DNA of 64,000 nt. Source: Planktothrix tepida PCC 9214 (GTDB lineage Bacteria > Cyanobacteriota > Cyanobacteriia > Cyanobacteriales > Microcoleaceae). Within the stretch, counting starts at the first letter, position 1; the number at the start of each line of letters is the position of its first letter. The position numbers were made by a program, and so were the translations under genes. This document shows positions 52,282 through 61,613 of this stretch, piece by piece. Below the pieces are notes generated by a model, which was not told the DNA's origin, searched no databases, and saw only the letters and a list, made by a program, of their open reading frames with translations. The stretch is taken from contig NZ_LN889782.1 in assembly GCF_900009145.1 (NCBI RefSeq), forward strand, positions 493,589 to 557,588, written 5' to 3'.

Positions 52282-52299
52282 AACTAACACAAGATAAAA

Positions 52300-54279
52300 A
52301 TGTTTGCAAGGAAAATAAAAGGGACAGAAATCAAACAGCCTTTAATTGAACACCTAGAGGGAGTTGCAGCGAAGTCACGAGAACGCCTCCCAGAATTTCT
52401 CAAGGAACTTGGATACTATGGGGGACTGCTCCATGATTTAGGTAAAGCCAAGAAATCTTGGCAAAAATACTTATTAGAGGGAGGAAGTACAGTTTTTCAT
52501 TCCTCTGAAGGAGCAAGAACAGTATATGAACTCACAGCAGAAGATGATACTCACCCATTGGTCTACATCATTCGGTCGCATCATGGGAAGCTAAAAAACA
52601 CTGCTGTAGATAGAGATTTTTTTGAAAATTCAAAACACTGGGATAAATGCTTAAAGCGGTTATTTCCTGACCTAACTAATCTACCTAATCTAACGGTTAA
52701 AGGTTGTGAAAAAGAGTTAGCTATTAGAATGTTGTTTTCCGTTTTAGTGGATAGCGACAGATTAGATGCGATGGAATTTGAGCTAAAATACCAAAACTCC
52801 CAAAAGGAAGAATTTAAAACAAAATCCAGTTTGTTGCAATTCGCAATTTTGCCTCCTTCTCAAAACCAGTCAAAAATTGTTCAGGAGAGGGAAAATTTTC
52901 GCTCTCTGGTCATTCAGTATGCAACATCTAGTAAAAATATTTATCGGTTAATTGGAGTAACTGGAATTGGGAAAACACTAACTTCTTTACAGTTTGCTGT
53001 TGAGCATTGTAACCATCATAATATGGATGGAATTTTGTACGTTGCACCCTTCAAATCTATCCTTGACCAATCAGCCAAAGTGTATCGGGATGTCTTGGGA
53101 GATGAAGCAGTATTAGAGCATCATTCTGACTTTATCCCAAAATATGGAGAAGAAATAGCCTATCGTTTATCTTCTCAACGTTGGGATAGTCCGGTTATAG
53201 TAACTACTGCGATTCAATTCTTTGAATCCCTATTTTCTAATGATGCTTCCAAATGCAGAAAATTAGCCGGAATCATGAACCGGGTCATCCTGATTGATGA
53301 ATATCAAACAATACCCACTGAATTCTTACCTTCTATTGCTAATGTCTTAAATGAATTAGTTATAAATTATGGATGCTCAGTTGTATTAATGTCTGCTACA
53401 GCACCTAATTTAAATGGCTTTCAACTCCCCCATATTGATATGATTCCCCAGGAAAAATTAGTTAATCAGTTTAAAAATCTGTCTCGTTGTAGCTATCAAT
53501 TTATCAGTAAAAATATATCTTGGCAGGAAATTAGCACCATTCTCCAGAAAAAATTAGTCATCGTTAATACTACAAAAACTGCTCAGGAAGCCTTTGAAAT
53601 ATTCAATCATCAACAACCGTATCAATGGGTTCCTTTGTCCTCTCGGATGTGTGTAGCGCACCGCAAACAGGTTATTAATCTGATCAAGTCTTCTGATATT
53701 AATTGTGTTTCTACACAGATTGTAGAGGCAGGAATTGATATTGATTACCCAATCGTATTGAGTGAAGAATGTCCTCTCGATTCCCTGATTCAAAGAGGGG
53801 GAAGATGCAATCGCGAAGGGTTATTAGAGAACGGAGAAGTGTTGATCTTGAATTGTGATAATTTCCCTGATCAGATTTATCAATCTCTTGCTAAATTTTC
53901 CTCTAAATTGATTAAAAAATATGGATTAAACTCTGATAATTATTTAAATCTACTGAAAAATTATTTTGCCCAAAAGAATAAGCAAACAGGTCAAGATGAG
54001 ATTCAAGAATTAAGGCGAGATTTACAGTTTGAATCTGTAGCAGAAAAGTTTAGTTTTATTAACAAAAAGCAACTTTCAGCCGTCTGTAGATGGGGAGATG
54101 GAGCCGATCTAATTGATTGTTTAAAAACCCAGGAAAAACTATCTTTGTCTGATTGGAAAAAATTGCAGCAATACACTGCAACAATTCCCCGTCAGGGGAA
54201 AGACTTAATCAAAGTATTTCCTAATGGTTTATCAGTTTGGGATGGCCAATATTCTGATGATTTTGGTGTTTTTTATTGA
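52300..54279 (+). CDS. cas3: Type I CRISPR helicase-nuclease Cas3
   Basis: The protein has 659 residues and degrades target DNA after Cascade recruits it. HD nuclease: EHLEGVA (H18), GLLHDLGKAKKSW (H45, D46), FHSSEGA and YIIRSHHGKL. Helicase: Walker A GVTGIGKT (219-226), motif II DEYQ (333-336; DExH/D is usual), LMSATAPNL, then TQIVEAGIDIDYP and QRGGRCNREG (motifs V-VI). Length is a little short for Cas3, but all core motifs are present. It is divergent from the cas5c-cas8c-cas7 operon, whereas cas3 usually heads the same operon in I-C. Confidence 0.93.
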   Translation: MFARKIKGTEIKQPLIEHLEGVAAKSRERLPEFLKELGYYGGLLHDLGKAKKSWQKYLLEGGSTVFHSSEGARTVYELTAEDDTHPLVYIIRSHHGKLKNTAVDRDFFENSKHWDKCLKRLFPDLTNLPNLTVKGCEKELAIRMLFSVLVDSDRLDAMEFELKYQNSQKEEFKTKSSLLQFAILPPSQNQSKIVQERENFRSLVIQYATSSKNIYRLIGVTGIGKTLTSLQFAVEHCNHHNMDGILYVAPFKSILDQSAKVYRDVLGDEAVLEHHSDFIPKYGEEIAYRLSSQRWDSPVIVTTAIQFFESLFSNDASKCRKLAGIMNRVILIDEYQTIPTEFLPSIANVLNELVINYGCSVVLMSATAPNLNGFQLPHIDMIPQEKLVNQFKNLSRCSYQFISKNISWQEISTILQKKLVIVNTTKTAQEAFEIFNHQQPYQWVPLSSRMCVAHRKQVINLIKSSDINCVSTQIVEAGIDIDYPIVLSEECPLDSLIQRGGRCNREGLLENGEVLILNCDNFPDQIYQSLAKFSSKLIKKYGLNSDNYLNLLKNYFAQKNKQTGQDEIQELRRDLQFESVAEKFSFINKKQLSAVCRWGDGADLIDCLKTQEKLSLSDWKKLQQYTATIPRQGKDLIKVFPNGLSVWDGQYSDDFGVFY

Positions 54280-54445
54280 AGTTTTAGCATCTTATTTTCT
54301 AGTTTTGCTTCCCGGAAAGTAACAGAACTGGAAGTAAATCTGAAAGTTGACAGCGCCCCGGTAAGGGTAAAGGTGATGTGAAGGGTTACTGTCAAACTTG
54401 TATCTATCTTGTATCCTTGAAGAGTAACTAACTGGATACAAGCAA

Positions 54446-54510
54446 GGGCTATTAATACAGTGGTAGCGCAATTGCTTTACACTGAAGGGTTTATAGGTTT
54501 GTCGTCAAAA
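54446..54510 (+). pseudogene. Decayed tRNA-Val-like sequence
   Basis: From 54446 the plus strand reads GGGCTATTAATACAGTGGTA, then GCGCAATTGCTTTACACTGA and AGGGTTTATAGG. The 5' acceptor, D-arm and a TAC anticodon loop (CTTTACAC) line up with tRNA-Val. The anticodon stem no longer pairs, and the T-arm and 3' acceptor are lost. It lies head-on against the intact tRNA-Val at 54511. Confidence 0.55.
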
Positions 54511-54582
<72 letters not shown>

Positions 54583-54627
54583 GCACAACTTATTAATATA
54601 ACACACCTTTCCTCGATTGACAACCCC

Positions 54628-55854
54628 TTACGGTTTCAGATCAGGATTGAGGATTGAGTCTCCTTGAAATAAGCGAATGAGTTTTTGGGCTTCAATGTCG
54701 ATATTGTGATGTTCAGCCACTTTCAGGGCTCCGAATTTGCCCATTGTTGTTAATTCTTCTATAGGAGTTGTTAAGGCGGTTTTGAGAGCTAGGGTTAAAT
54801 CCTCTAAAGACCCAGCAGGAACTAACCAACCATTTTTCCCCGGTTCAACCAATTCAGGAATTCCAGCAATATAGGTACTAATCACCGGACGAGATAAAGC
54901 CAAGGCTTCCATCAGAACAACGGGTAAGCCTTCCGCAAAACTGGGTAATACAAACACCTGGGAGGATAAAATCTGTTGTTGGACTTGAGTATTGGTTGCC
55001 CAACCTGTAATTTCAATATAATTTTCTAACCCAAAACGATTAATTAATTGTTCAATCTCTGGACGCAGGGGGCCATCTCCCACAAAAATTAATTTAAACT
55101 CAAATCCAGCCTTGACCAGTTGGTTAACGGCTTCTACCAACAATAAATGACCTTTTTGCTCACTTAAACGACCGACACAAACGAAGCGACGTTCTGAAGG
55201 TAACCGAACAAAAGGATGATCCAAAAACATCGGATCAACACCACAATGGACAATTTGAATTTTTGACCAATCTTGATAATCACACCAGCGTTGACATTGA
55301 CTTTTTCCAAAGGAACTAATGGCTACTACAAATTGAGCGCGTTTGATTTTTTCCGGTAATGCGATCGCGCTCACCTTATCAAATTCTTCCGGCCCATGTA
55401 TCGTCATACTATAAGGGGGGCCTCCTAAAGCTTGACATAATAACGCAACGGTAGCGGAATTAGTTCCAAAATGAACATGAAGATGGTCAATTTTGTCTTG
55501 AGATAACCAATGGAATAAAACACAAGCTTCAGCCAGATAAATACCGTGTAGGAAAACACCTCGTTCTGAACCCCAACCCAATTTTAATGCTAATCTTCCT
55601 GTCTGCCATAAACGTTGAGGATGAGTGAGTCCAACTTGTAATAAATGACTCAGTAAACCCCAAATCCCCACTTTCAGAATAAACCGAGTTTTTTCAGATT
55701 CCTGTTGATCGGCCGGATCAATTAATTCGGATTCTAAAGAACGAATTGCGAACCGACTGATCTCCAGTCCTTGAGCTTCAACGGCTAAGATTTCCCGACG
55801 AATAAAACTGTGACTGACTTTAGGATATTGATTAATCAGATAAGCAACTTTCAT
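54628..55854 (-). CDS. Glycosyltransferase family 4 (exopolysaccharide-type)
   Basis: The protein has 408 residues with a GT-B fold. N-terminus MKVAYLINQYPKVSHSFIRR is common in capsule and colanic-type GTs (WcaL/EpsF-like). C-terminal domain: VCVGRLSEQKGHLLLVEAVN, FVGDGPLRPEIEQL and the EX7E motif PSFAEGLPVVLMEALALSRP. It lies 42 bp downstream of a membrane GT2 gene on the same strand, and wza/wzc-like genes diverge beyond, so a role in exopolysaccharide synthesis is likely. Confidence 0.88.
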   Translation of the reverse strand: MKVAYLINQYPKVSHSFIRREILAVEAQGLEISRFAIRSLESELIDPADQQESEKTRFILKVGIWGLLSHLLQVGLTHPQRLWQTGRLALKLGWGSERGVFLHGIYLAEACVLFHWLSQDKIDHLHVHFGTNSATVALLCQALGGPPYSMTIHGPEEFDKVSAIALPEKIKRAQFVVAISSFGKSQCQRWCDYQDWSKIQIVHCGVDPMFLDHPFVRLPSERRFVCVGRLSEQKGHLLLVEAVNQLVKAGFEFKLIFVGDGPLRPEIEQLINRFGLENYIEITGWATNTQVQQQILSSQVFVLPSFAEGLPVVLMEALALSRPVISTYIAGIPELVEPGKNGWLVPAGSLEDLTLALKTALTTPIEELTTMGKFGALKVAEHHNIDIEAQKLIRLFQGDSILNPDLKP

Positions 55855-55896
55855 GCGGTTTAATGCGATGCAGGGTTATTGATTCAGGGTTAAAGG

Positions 55897-57108
55897 TTAA
55901 GGTTCTGAAGAGGGAATTGTATCTCGCTGAGTTCTGACCCATTCCTGTTGGGGTTTTTTCAAAAACCCGAAATACATCGGTAATTTCCAAAGAATATAAA
56001 AAGGAATACTCAGCAGCGTTTTTAACGATAGAATCGAACGACCAAACTTAAACCAAGTTAGAAGAATTGCAATTAATAATAGTATTCCTTCAAAAGCTAA
56101 ACAGTAGAAGGGGAAGACAGAAATATTGAAGATTGCCACCCCGATACTGGCAATTAAAGTCGCAGTCCATAACAGAACTAATAAAGCTAAGGGAGGAACA
56201 CAAAGGTCTAAGGCAATTGCTAATAAATCCAGGCGTTGTTGACGAAAAGAAGCAGAAATCAAGGGAGGAACTTGAGTCAGTAAGGTGTTTAAGTGTCCAT
56301 GTTCCCAACGGGTTCTTTGGGTTTTTGCTGCGGTTTCTTGAGCGGGTAAAATTCCCAGGGTTTTAGCGTCTTCACAAAACAGAGGGGACGCTCCTGATAA
56401 CGCTAAATCAATCCCAAGCTGCATATCTTCCACAAGATTAGAACTCGCTAGGGACACTTGACGAATTACAGACCAAGGAAATGCCATTCCCGTTCCTGTG
56501 AGCAGACAGGGAAATCTTAATCGAGCTAATCCTTTAGGACGAACCCAATTTTTCACTAAAAAAGCAAAGGCGGAAATAGAATCTTTGGGAGTTGGATTTT
56601 GGGGCGTTTCCATTAAATAAGTTGATTGTACAGGTCGCTGTTTGACCATCGCCAGTTGAGCAATTTTAGTGATTGTCCCAGGTTCTGCATGACAATCAGC
56701 ATCAATCATGACCACGACATCAGGTGGGCCTTGAGCTAAAAACTTTAAACCATAGTCTAAAGCATAGCCTTTGCCACGGTGTTCTAAATCCTGACGTTCT
56801 AAAACCGTTGTTCCCATTTGACGCGCTATTGCTGCGGTTTCGTCAGTGCAGTTATCTGCGATTACGACAATTCTTCTGGGAGAATCAACTTGAGGCAAAA
56901 TAGCCTTTAACGTCCCTTCAATTCCCGATGCTTCATTGTGTGCCGGAATCAGAATAGAAACTTTAGGAATAAAACTTTCCCCATCTTGAAGAGATGAATG
57001 CTTCTGCATCAATGCAGCAAGGCATTCGAGAAAAAAGACTGAAACCGGGATGCCAAGGGCTACAGCAATTATCGTTAATCCAATAATCAGTTGAGTTGCT
57101 AGGCTCAT
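55897..57108 (-). CDS. Membrane glycosyltransferase family 2
   Basis: The protein has 403 residues. A first membrane segment (about 5-30) is followed by a GT-A domain: VSILIPAHNEASGIEGTLKA, VVIADNCTDETAAIARQ, VVVMIDADCHAEPG (DxD-like) and a QTQRTRWEHGH (QxxRW-type) acceptor motif as KTQRTRWEHG. Two or three further membrane segments lie at about 290-370. The QxxRW and C-terminal membrane block are features of processive or lipid-linked GT2 enzymes. It heads the minus-strand GT pair and is divergent from the export genes. Confidence 0.88.
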   Translation of the reverse strand: MSLATQLIIGLTIIAVALGIPVSVFFLECLAALMQKHSSLQDGESFIPKVSILIPAHNEASGIEGTLKAILPQVDSPRRIVVIADNCTDETAAIARQMGTTVLERQDLEHRGKGYALDYGLKFLAQGPPDVVVMIDADCHAEPGTITKIAQLAMVKQRPVQSTYLMETPQNPTPKDSISAFAFLVKNWVRPKGLARLRFPCLLTGTGMAFPWSVIRQVSLASSNLVEDMQLGIDLALSGASPLFCEDAKTLGILPAQETAAKTQRTRWEHGHLNTLLTQVPPLISASFRQQRLDLLAIALDLCVPPLALLVLLWTATLIASIGVAIFNISVFPFYCLAFEGILLLIAILLTWFKFGRSILSLKTLLSIPFYILWKLPMYFGFLKKPQQEWVRTQRDTIPSSEP

Positions 57109-57528
57109 AGGTAAAAGCGATCAACAGGGAAGTTAAGCCTGATCATATCTTGTCTATGTTAAGATGTCTCAAATGCTTAGATCATGAATTTCTCACATGG
57201 GGAAAAGGTTTACATAAATTTTACAATTTTACACATTAAGAGTCGTTATTTGGACTTGTGGATATCTCCCGCGTGCAGACAAAATCAGATTATCAGAAAG
57301 CACACCTCCTAGTCCTAGTTTCCAGACCCGATCGTCAAAATATTTAGGCTATCTGTTAGCTGTTGTTTTACACCCAACTTCACTATCCGTGACTTAAGGC
57401 AGAGTCGTCTTGTGATTTATAAGATAAGCTATTAACAGAGATCAAAAAAACGCACTTAGTCATGAACTGGGACGTGCCAGAGTAAAACCTTTGCTCGGTT
57501 TATGTTTTAATTCGCACCCAATCATTAT
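57109..57528. other. Divergent intergenic region in the exopolysaccharide cluster
   Basis: These 420 bases separate the GT2 and Wza-like genes and should hold both promoters. AT-rich blocks are present at about 57180-57250. I see no gene, no riboswitch fold and no strong dyad. Confidence 0.45.
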
Positions 57529-59001
57529 ATGTTTGTTCGATGTGTTAGTTGTTCTTTAACGCACTTAATTTTAGGCCTAGGAGTTCCCGCGATCTCCACC
57601 CTAGCTGTTCAGGCTCAAAGCCAACCCCCAGAGTATCCTGCTCCTCAACACCGTCAACAGGAACGTACTGAAAATCGGCTTCAGGATTTTCCTTACCTTT
57701 TAGGAGTGGGCGATCGCATCCGAGTGGATGTATTCGGTGTTGAGAAATACACGGGTGACCAACTGGTTCTTACTGATGGAACGATTAATTTGCAGGGTAT
57801 TGGGTCTGTATCCGTTGCGGGTTTAACGCTTCCACAAACCCAAGTATTGATTGCTCAACGATATTCTAGTTTACTCCGACAACCGATTATCACCATTACT
57901 TTAATCGCACCCCGTTCTGTACAGGTTGCAATTGCTGGGGAAGTAGTTCGTCCGGGTTCCTATAATTTATCTTCCAACGCTCAACAATTTTCTCGACTCA
58001 GCCAAGCCATCTTAACAGCCGGAGGCATTACGCAATCTGCCGATTTAGCCTTAGTCCAACTGCGACGGGCTGATCCTCGCCAACCCGTTGTCACTTTAAA
58101 TTTAAAGGAATTATTGGATACGGGAGATTTAAACCAAGATCCGATTCTCCGAGATGGAGACAGTATTTTTATTCCCACTCTCACCACCTTTGAACCCGCC
58201 CAAGTGCGTGAGATGGCTACTTCGAGTTTAGCCGCCCCTCCTAACCAATCAATTCAAGTTGTGGTGGTTGGAGAAGTTTTTCGTCCTGGTGCTTATTCCC
58301 TTAATCAAGATGGAGGTCTTACCGATGCAGGTACTGGAGGAACTGGACTAAAAATTGTCAAAAGCAATTTACCAACCTTAACCCGTGCCATTCAGACGGC
58401 CGGAGGAATTACGAATATGGCTGATATTCGCAATATTGAAGTCCAACGTCTGACTAATACAGGAGTGAAAAGCACAAAAGTTAATCTTTGGGAACTATTG
58501 CAATCGGGAGATATCAATCAAGATATATTTTTACAACAGGGAGATACAGTCATTATCCCCACTGCAACTGAAATTAATCCGACCGAATTAGAAGAATTAG
58601 CGTCTGCTAGTTTTTCACCCGCAACGATCAGTGTAAATGTAGTCGGGGAAATTAAACAGCCCGGCTTGATTCAAGTTCGTCCAAATACTCCCTTGAATCA
58701 AGCTTTATTAGCTGCTGGAGGGTTTGATAGCATCCGAGCTAATCGGGGTACAGTCGAACTGATCCGTCTAAATCCCAATGGTTCTGTGACTCGCAGAAAA
58801 ATCCAGGTGGATTTTAAATTAGGAAATGCAGCCGTCAATAATCCCGTCTTACATCATAATGATGTGGTTATCGTGCATCGGTCTTTAGTTAGTAGAATTA
58901 CTGACACCACTTCCTCTGTGTTACAGCCTGTGGATAATGCCTTTACATTTTACAGGTTATTTGAAAGTTTAATTCTGCAGAGAAACTCTAACTCTAATTA
59001 A
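57529..59001 (+). CDS. Polysaccharide export protein, Wza-like with SLBB repeats
   Basis: The protein has 490 residues. A signal peptide (LILGLGVPAISTLAVQAQ, cleavage near residue 30) leads into a Poly_export domain: LLGVGDRIRVDVFGVEKYTG and DGTINLQGIGSVSVAGLTL. Three SLBB-type repeats follow, marked by VAIAGEVVRPGSYNL, VVVVGEVFRPGAYSL and VNVVGEIKQPGLIQV. No lipobox Cys is clear. Such proteins form the outer-membrane/periplasmic channel for exopolysaccharide, working with the Wzc-like protein encoded next (181-bp gap). Confidence 0.9.
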   Translation: MFVRCVSCSLTHLILGLGVPAISTLAVQAQSQPPEYPAPQHRQQERTENRLQDFPYLLGVGDRIRVDVFGVEKYTGDQLVLTDGTINLQGIGSVSVAGLTLPQTQVLIAQRYSSLLRQPIITITLIAPRSVQVAIAGEVVRPGSYNLSSNAQQFSRLSQAILTAGGITQSADLALVQLRRADPRQPVVTLNLKELLDTGDLNQDPILRDGDSIFIPTLTTFEPAQVREMATSSLAAPPNQSIQVVVVGEVFRPGAYSLNQDGGLTDAGTGGTGLKIVKSNLPTLTRAIQTAGGITNMADIRNIEVQRLTNTGVKSTKVNLWELLQSGDINQDIFLQQGDTVIIPTATEINPTELEELASASFSPATISVNVVGEIKQPGLIQVRPNTPLNQALLAAGGFDSIRANRGTVELIRLNPNGSVTRRKIQVDFKLGNAAVNNPVLHHNDVVIVHRSLVSRITDTTSSVLQPVDNAFTFYRLFESLILQRNSNSN

Positions 59002-59182
59002 AAATAAAATTGAGCATTAATTGATAGAAAGCCTTTTAGAACTTCTTAAAATTTATCCCATTATGGGTTATAATCTTGATATGTATCTGTTTTAGAAAAG
59101 TTCAGAAAAGGTCAGATCAGATAAAACTTTAGGGTAAATTCTCGAAGGGTTAAAATAATAATAATAGGGGTATTCAGTCACT

Positions 59183-61498
59183 ATGTCACAAGATATTCAA
59201 GTTTTTGAAGATTCACAACAGATAATCGAACCTAAAAAGAAAAGTCCGGGTATCCGTCCGGTGTTACGGACATTACAACGCAGGGTGGTTCTGATTATTG
59301 GAACCGCAGGAATAACAACTCTAGTGGGTCTTTCCTTGATGGGTGGAGAAGCTCCTCCGGTTTATAAAGGAAATTTTCAATTGTTAGTTGAACCTGCCAC
59401 ATCTGAACAGCAGTTAGCTGATCCCTTAACCCTAACTCGTTCCGAAGGACAACCCAGTGATAAATTTTTCAGCTTAGACTACCCTACCCAAATCCGCATT
59501 TTAACCAGTCCTGAAATTTTAAATAATATTACCCAACAAATTCAAGTTCGTTATCCTAAATTTAAAGTAGAGGATTTAACAGATAAGTTACAACTGGAAC
59601 GAGTTTCTAACGGTTCTGGTATCAAGGATGAAACCAAAATTTTAGAAATTTCTTATGAAGGAAAAAATACTGATGAAATTTTATTTGTATTGCAAAAAAC
59701 GGCTGATAAATATTTAAAATATAGTTTAGACGAACGCAAAACTAGGATTAGTCAAGGGGTTGAATTCATTGATGAGCAATTACCCTTATTACAAAAACGA
59801 GTCGCTGAAGATCGAGGAAAACTTCAGAAGATTCAACAGCAGTATGAATTACTTGACCCAATGGTACGGGGACAAACATTATATGAACAAATTCGGACTC
59901 TGGAAACTCAGAGCCAAGACGTAGACAGACAACTTCAAGAATTGAGAGCTTTATACCAACATCTACAAACGCAATTATCCTTTAGTCCAGATGAAGCCGT
60001 AGCTGCTTCTGCCTTAAGTGAAAGTCCCTTCCGTAAACAAGTCTTAGATGCTTTAATGACAGTTGAAACTCAAATTGCGATTCAATCTGCAACCTTCAGT
60101 GCTAATAGTCCAGAAGTGCAACAATTAAAAGAACAACAAGCTAATTTATTAAAATTATTAGAACAAGAAAACCAGAAGATTTTGGGAGAAAAAACTTCAA
60201 AACTGCAAAATAATTCTTCAGTAATGGCTTTTCAAACTTCTATCCGTCAAAAATTAATTGGGCAACTTGTAGATACAGATAATCAAATAAAATCTTTAGA
60301 AGTTCGATTAAAAGGATTAAATAATGCACTCAATACTTTAACTCGGGAAGCTCAACTTTTTCCAGGTGTTGCTCGTGAATATAATGAAATACAGCAACAG
60401 CTTGATTTAACTAATAAACGACTCAATTTATTTTTGGATGAGCGAGAAAAATTAAGAATTGAAGCCGCTCAAACTAATATCCCCTGGGAGATGATTTCTA
60501 AGCCGAAAATTCTTTCTGATAGTCAAGGGATTCCCATTGGTTCCGAGCCTGGAAGTCCAGCCAAGAAGCTGATCCTAATCTTGGGTGGAGGACTTGCATT
60601 AGGAATAGGATTATCACTTCTTTTGGAACGGCTTCGCAATATCTTTTATACCAGCCAGGATATAGAGGATATTATTTCATTTCCTCTGTTGGGAAAAATT
60701 CCTCAACACAATAATTTTTTCATGGTTTCTCATCTTCCACTAGAGAATAATCTTGGCTCATCAGGATTAACAAAATCTCACCGTCGTGCGTTAGAAAAAA
60801 TGACTCAATTCTTGAGGGCTTTCGATGACACTTACGCCAATCTTAGATTTTTATATGCCGATTCTTTAATCCGATCTATTGGAATTTGCTCCGCAGAATC
60901 TAAGGATGGTAAATCAACAATTGCCTTACACTTAGCACAAACGATGGCTCATATGGGGCAGCAGGTACTATTAGTAGATGCTAATTTACGTTATCCCCAA
61001 CTTCATGCTGTTTTAGGGGTATCTAATCAAAAAGGACTCAGCGATTTATTAACCGAAAAAGCAACACCTAATGCCGTTATTCAAAGGACTTCGCTCTCCG
61101 AAAATCTCTTTATTTTAACCGCAGGAGTTCCCTACGCTAATACCTTTAAATTGCTTGCTTCAGATCAAATGCGACACGTCGTGGAGTCACTCCAAGAAAC
61201 TTATGATTTAGTGATTTATGATACGCCTGAATTGCATGGATATAATGATGCTATTTTCTTGGCTGAATATTTAGATAGTTTAATTTTAGTCACTGCGATT
61301 CACAAAACCCGTAAAACGGTTTTTAGAAAAATATTAGATAAACTCGATACCTATAGGATGCCTTGTATTGGTGTCATTGCTAATCATCTTCAACTCAATT
61401 CTTCTATTACTTATCCCTTTTATTTAACACAATCTTTGAATTCCACCGAATCCGTTCTTGTCAATGATTCAGTCATCAGTAATCAGTACAATAGTTAA
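59183..61498 (+). CDS. Wzc-like chain-length regulator and bacterial tyrosine kinase
   Basis: The protein has 771 residues. The Wzz domain is flanked by membrane helices (about 34-52 and 460-480) with a long periplasmic coiled coil (about 180-400). The cytosolic BY-kinase has Walker A region SIGICSAESKDGKSTIALHL, Walker A' QQVLLVDANLRYPQ and Walker B YDLVIYDTPEL. The C-terminus lacks the usual Tyr cluster (only scattered Tyr such as SNQYNS), so autophosphorylation control may differ. It works with the Wza-like protein upstream. Its stop is followed by heptamer repeats. Confidence 0.9.
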   Translation: MSQDIQVFEDSQQIIEPKKKSPGIRPVLRTLQRRVVLIIGTAGITTLVGLSLMGGEAPPVYKGNFQLLVEPATSEQQLADPLTLTRSEGQPSDKFFSLDYPTQIRILTSPEILNNITQQIQVRYPKFKVEDLTDKLQLERVSNGSGIKDETKILEISYEGKNTDEILFVLQKTADKYLKYSLDERKTRISQGVEFIDEQLPLLQKRVAEDRGKLQKIQQQYELLDPMVRGQTLYEQIRTLETQSQDVDRQLQELRALYQHLQTQLSFSPDEAVAASALSESPFRKQVLDALMTVETQIAIQSATFSANSPEVQQLKEQQANLLKLLEQENQKILGEKTSKLQNNSSVMAFQTSIRQKLIGQLVDTDNQIKSLEVRLKGLNNALNTLTREAQLFPGVAREYNEIQQQLDLTNKRLNLFLDEREKLRIEAAQTNIPWEMISKPKILSDSQGIPIGSEPGSPAKKLILILGGGLALGIGLSLLLERLRNIFYTSQDIEDIISFPLLGKIPQHNNFFMVSHLPLENNLGSSGLTKSHRRALEKMTQFLRAFDDTYANLRFLYADSLIRSIGICSAESKDGKSTIALHLAQTMAHMGQQVLLVDANLRYPQLHAVLGVSNQKGLSDLLTEKATPNAVIQRTSLSENLFILTAGVPYANTFKLLASDQMRHVVESLQETYDLVIYDTPELHGYNDAIFLAEYLDSLILVTAIHKTRKTVFRKILDKLDTYRMPCIGVIANHLQLNSSITYPFYLTQSLNSTESVLVNDSVISNQYNS

Positions 61499-61523
61499 GA
61501 GTTAATGAATGACCTAATAATTG

Positions 61524-61613
61524 ATAACTAATAACTAATAACTGATAACTGATACAGACGCGCCATGGCGCGTCTCTACACTGATAACTGATAACTGATA
61601 ACTGATAACTGAT
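61524..61613. repeat. Heptamer repeat (ATAACTG)n interrupted by a 25-bp palindromic insert
   Basis: Four or five units of ATAACTG/ATAACTA (61524-61554) and five more (61580-61613) flank a 25-bp insert (61555-61579). The insert's core, AGACGCGCCATGGCGCGTCT (61556-61575), is a perfect palindrome. The interruption falls inside one heptamer, ATA|ACTG, with no bases lost. The repeat ends at the argJ stop codon. Confidence 0.93.
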
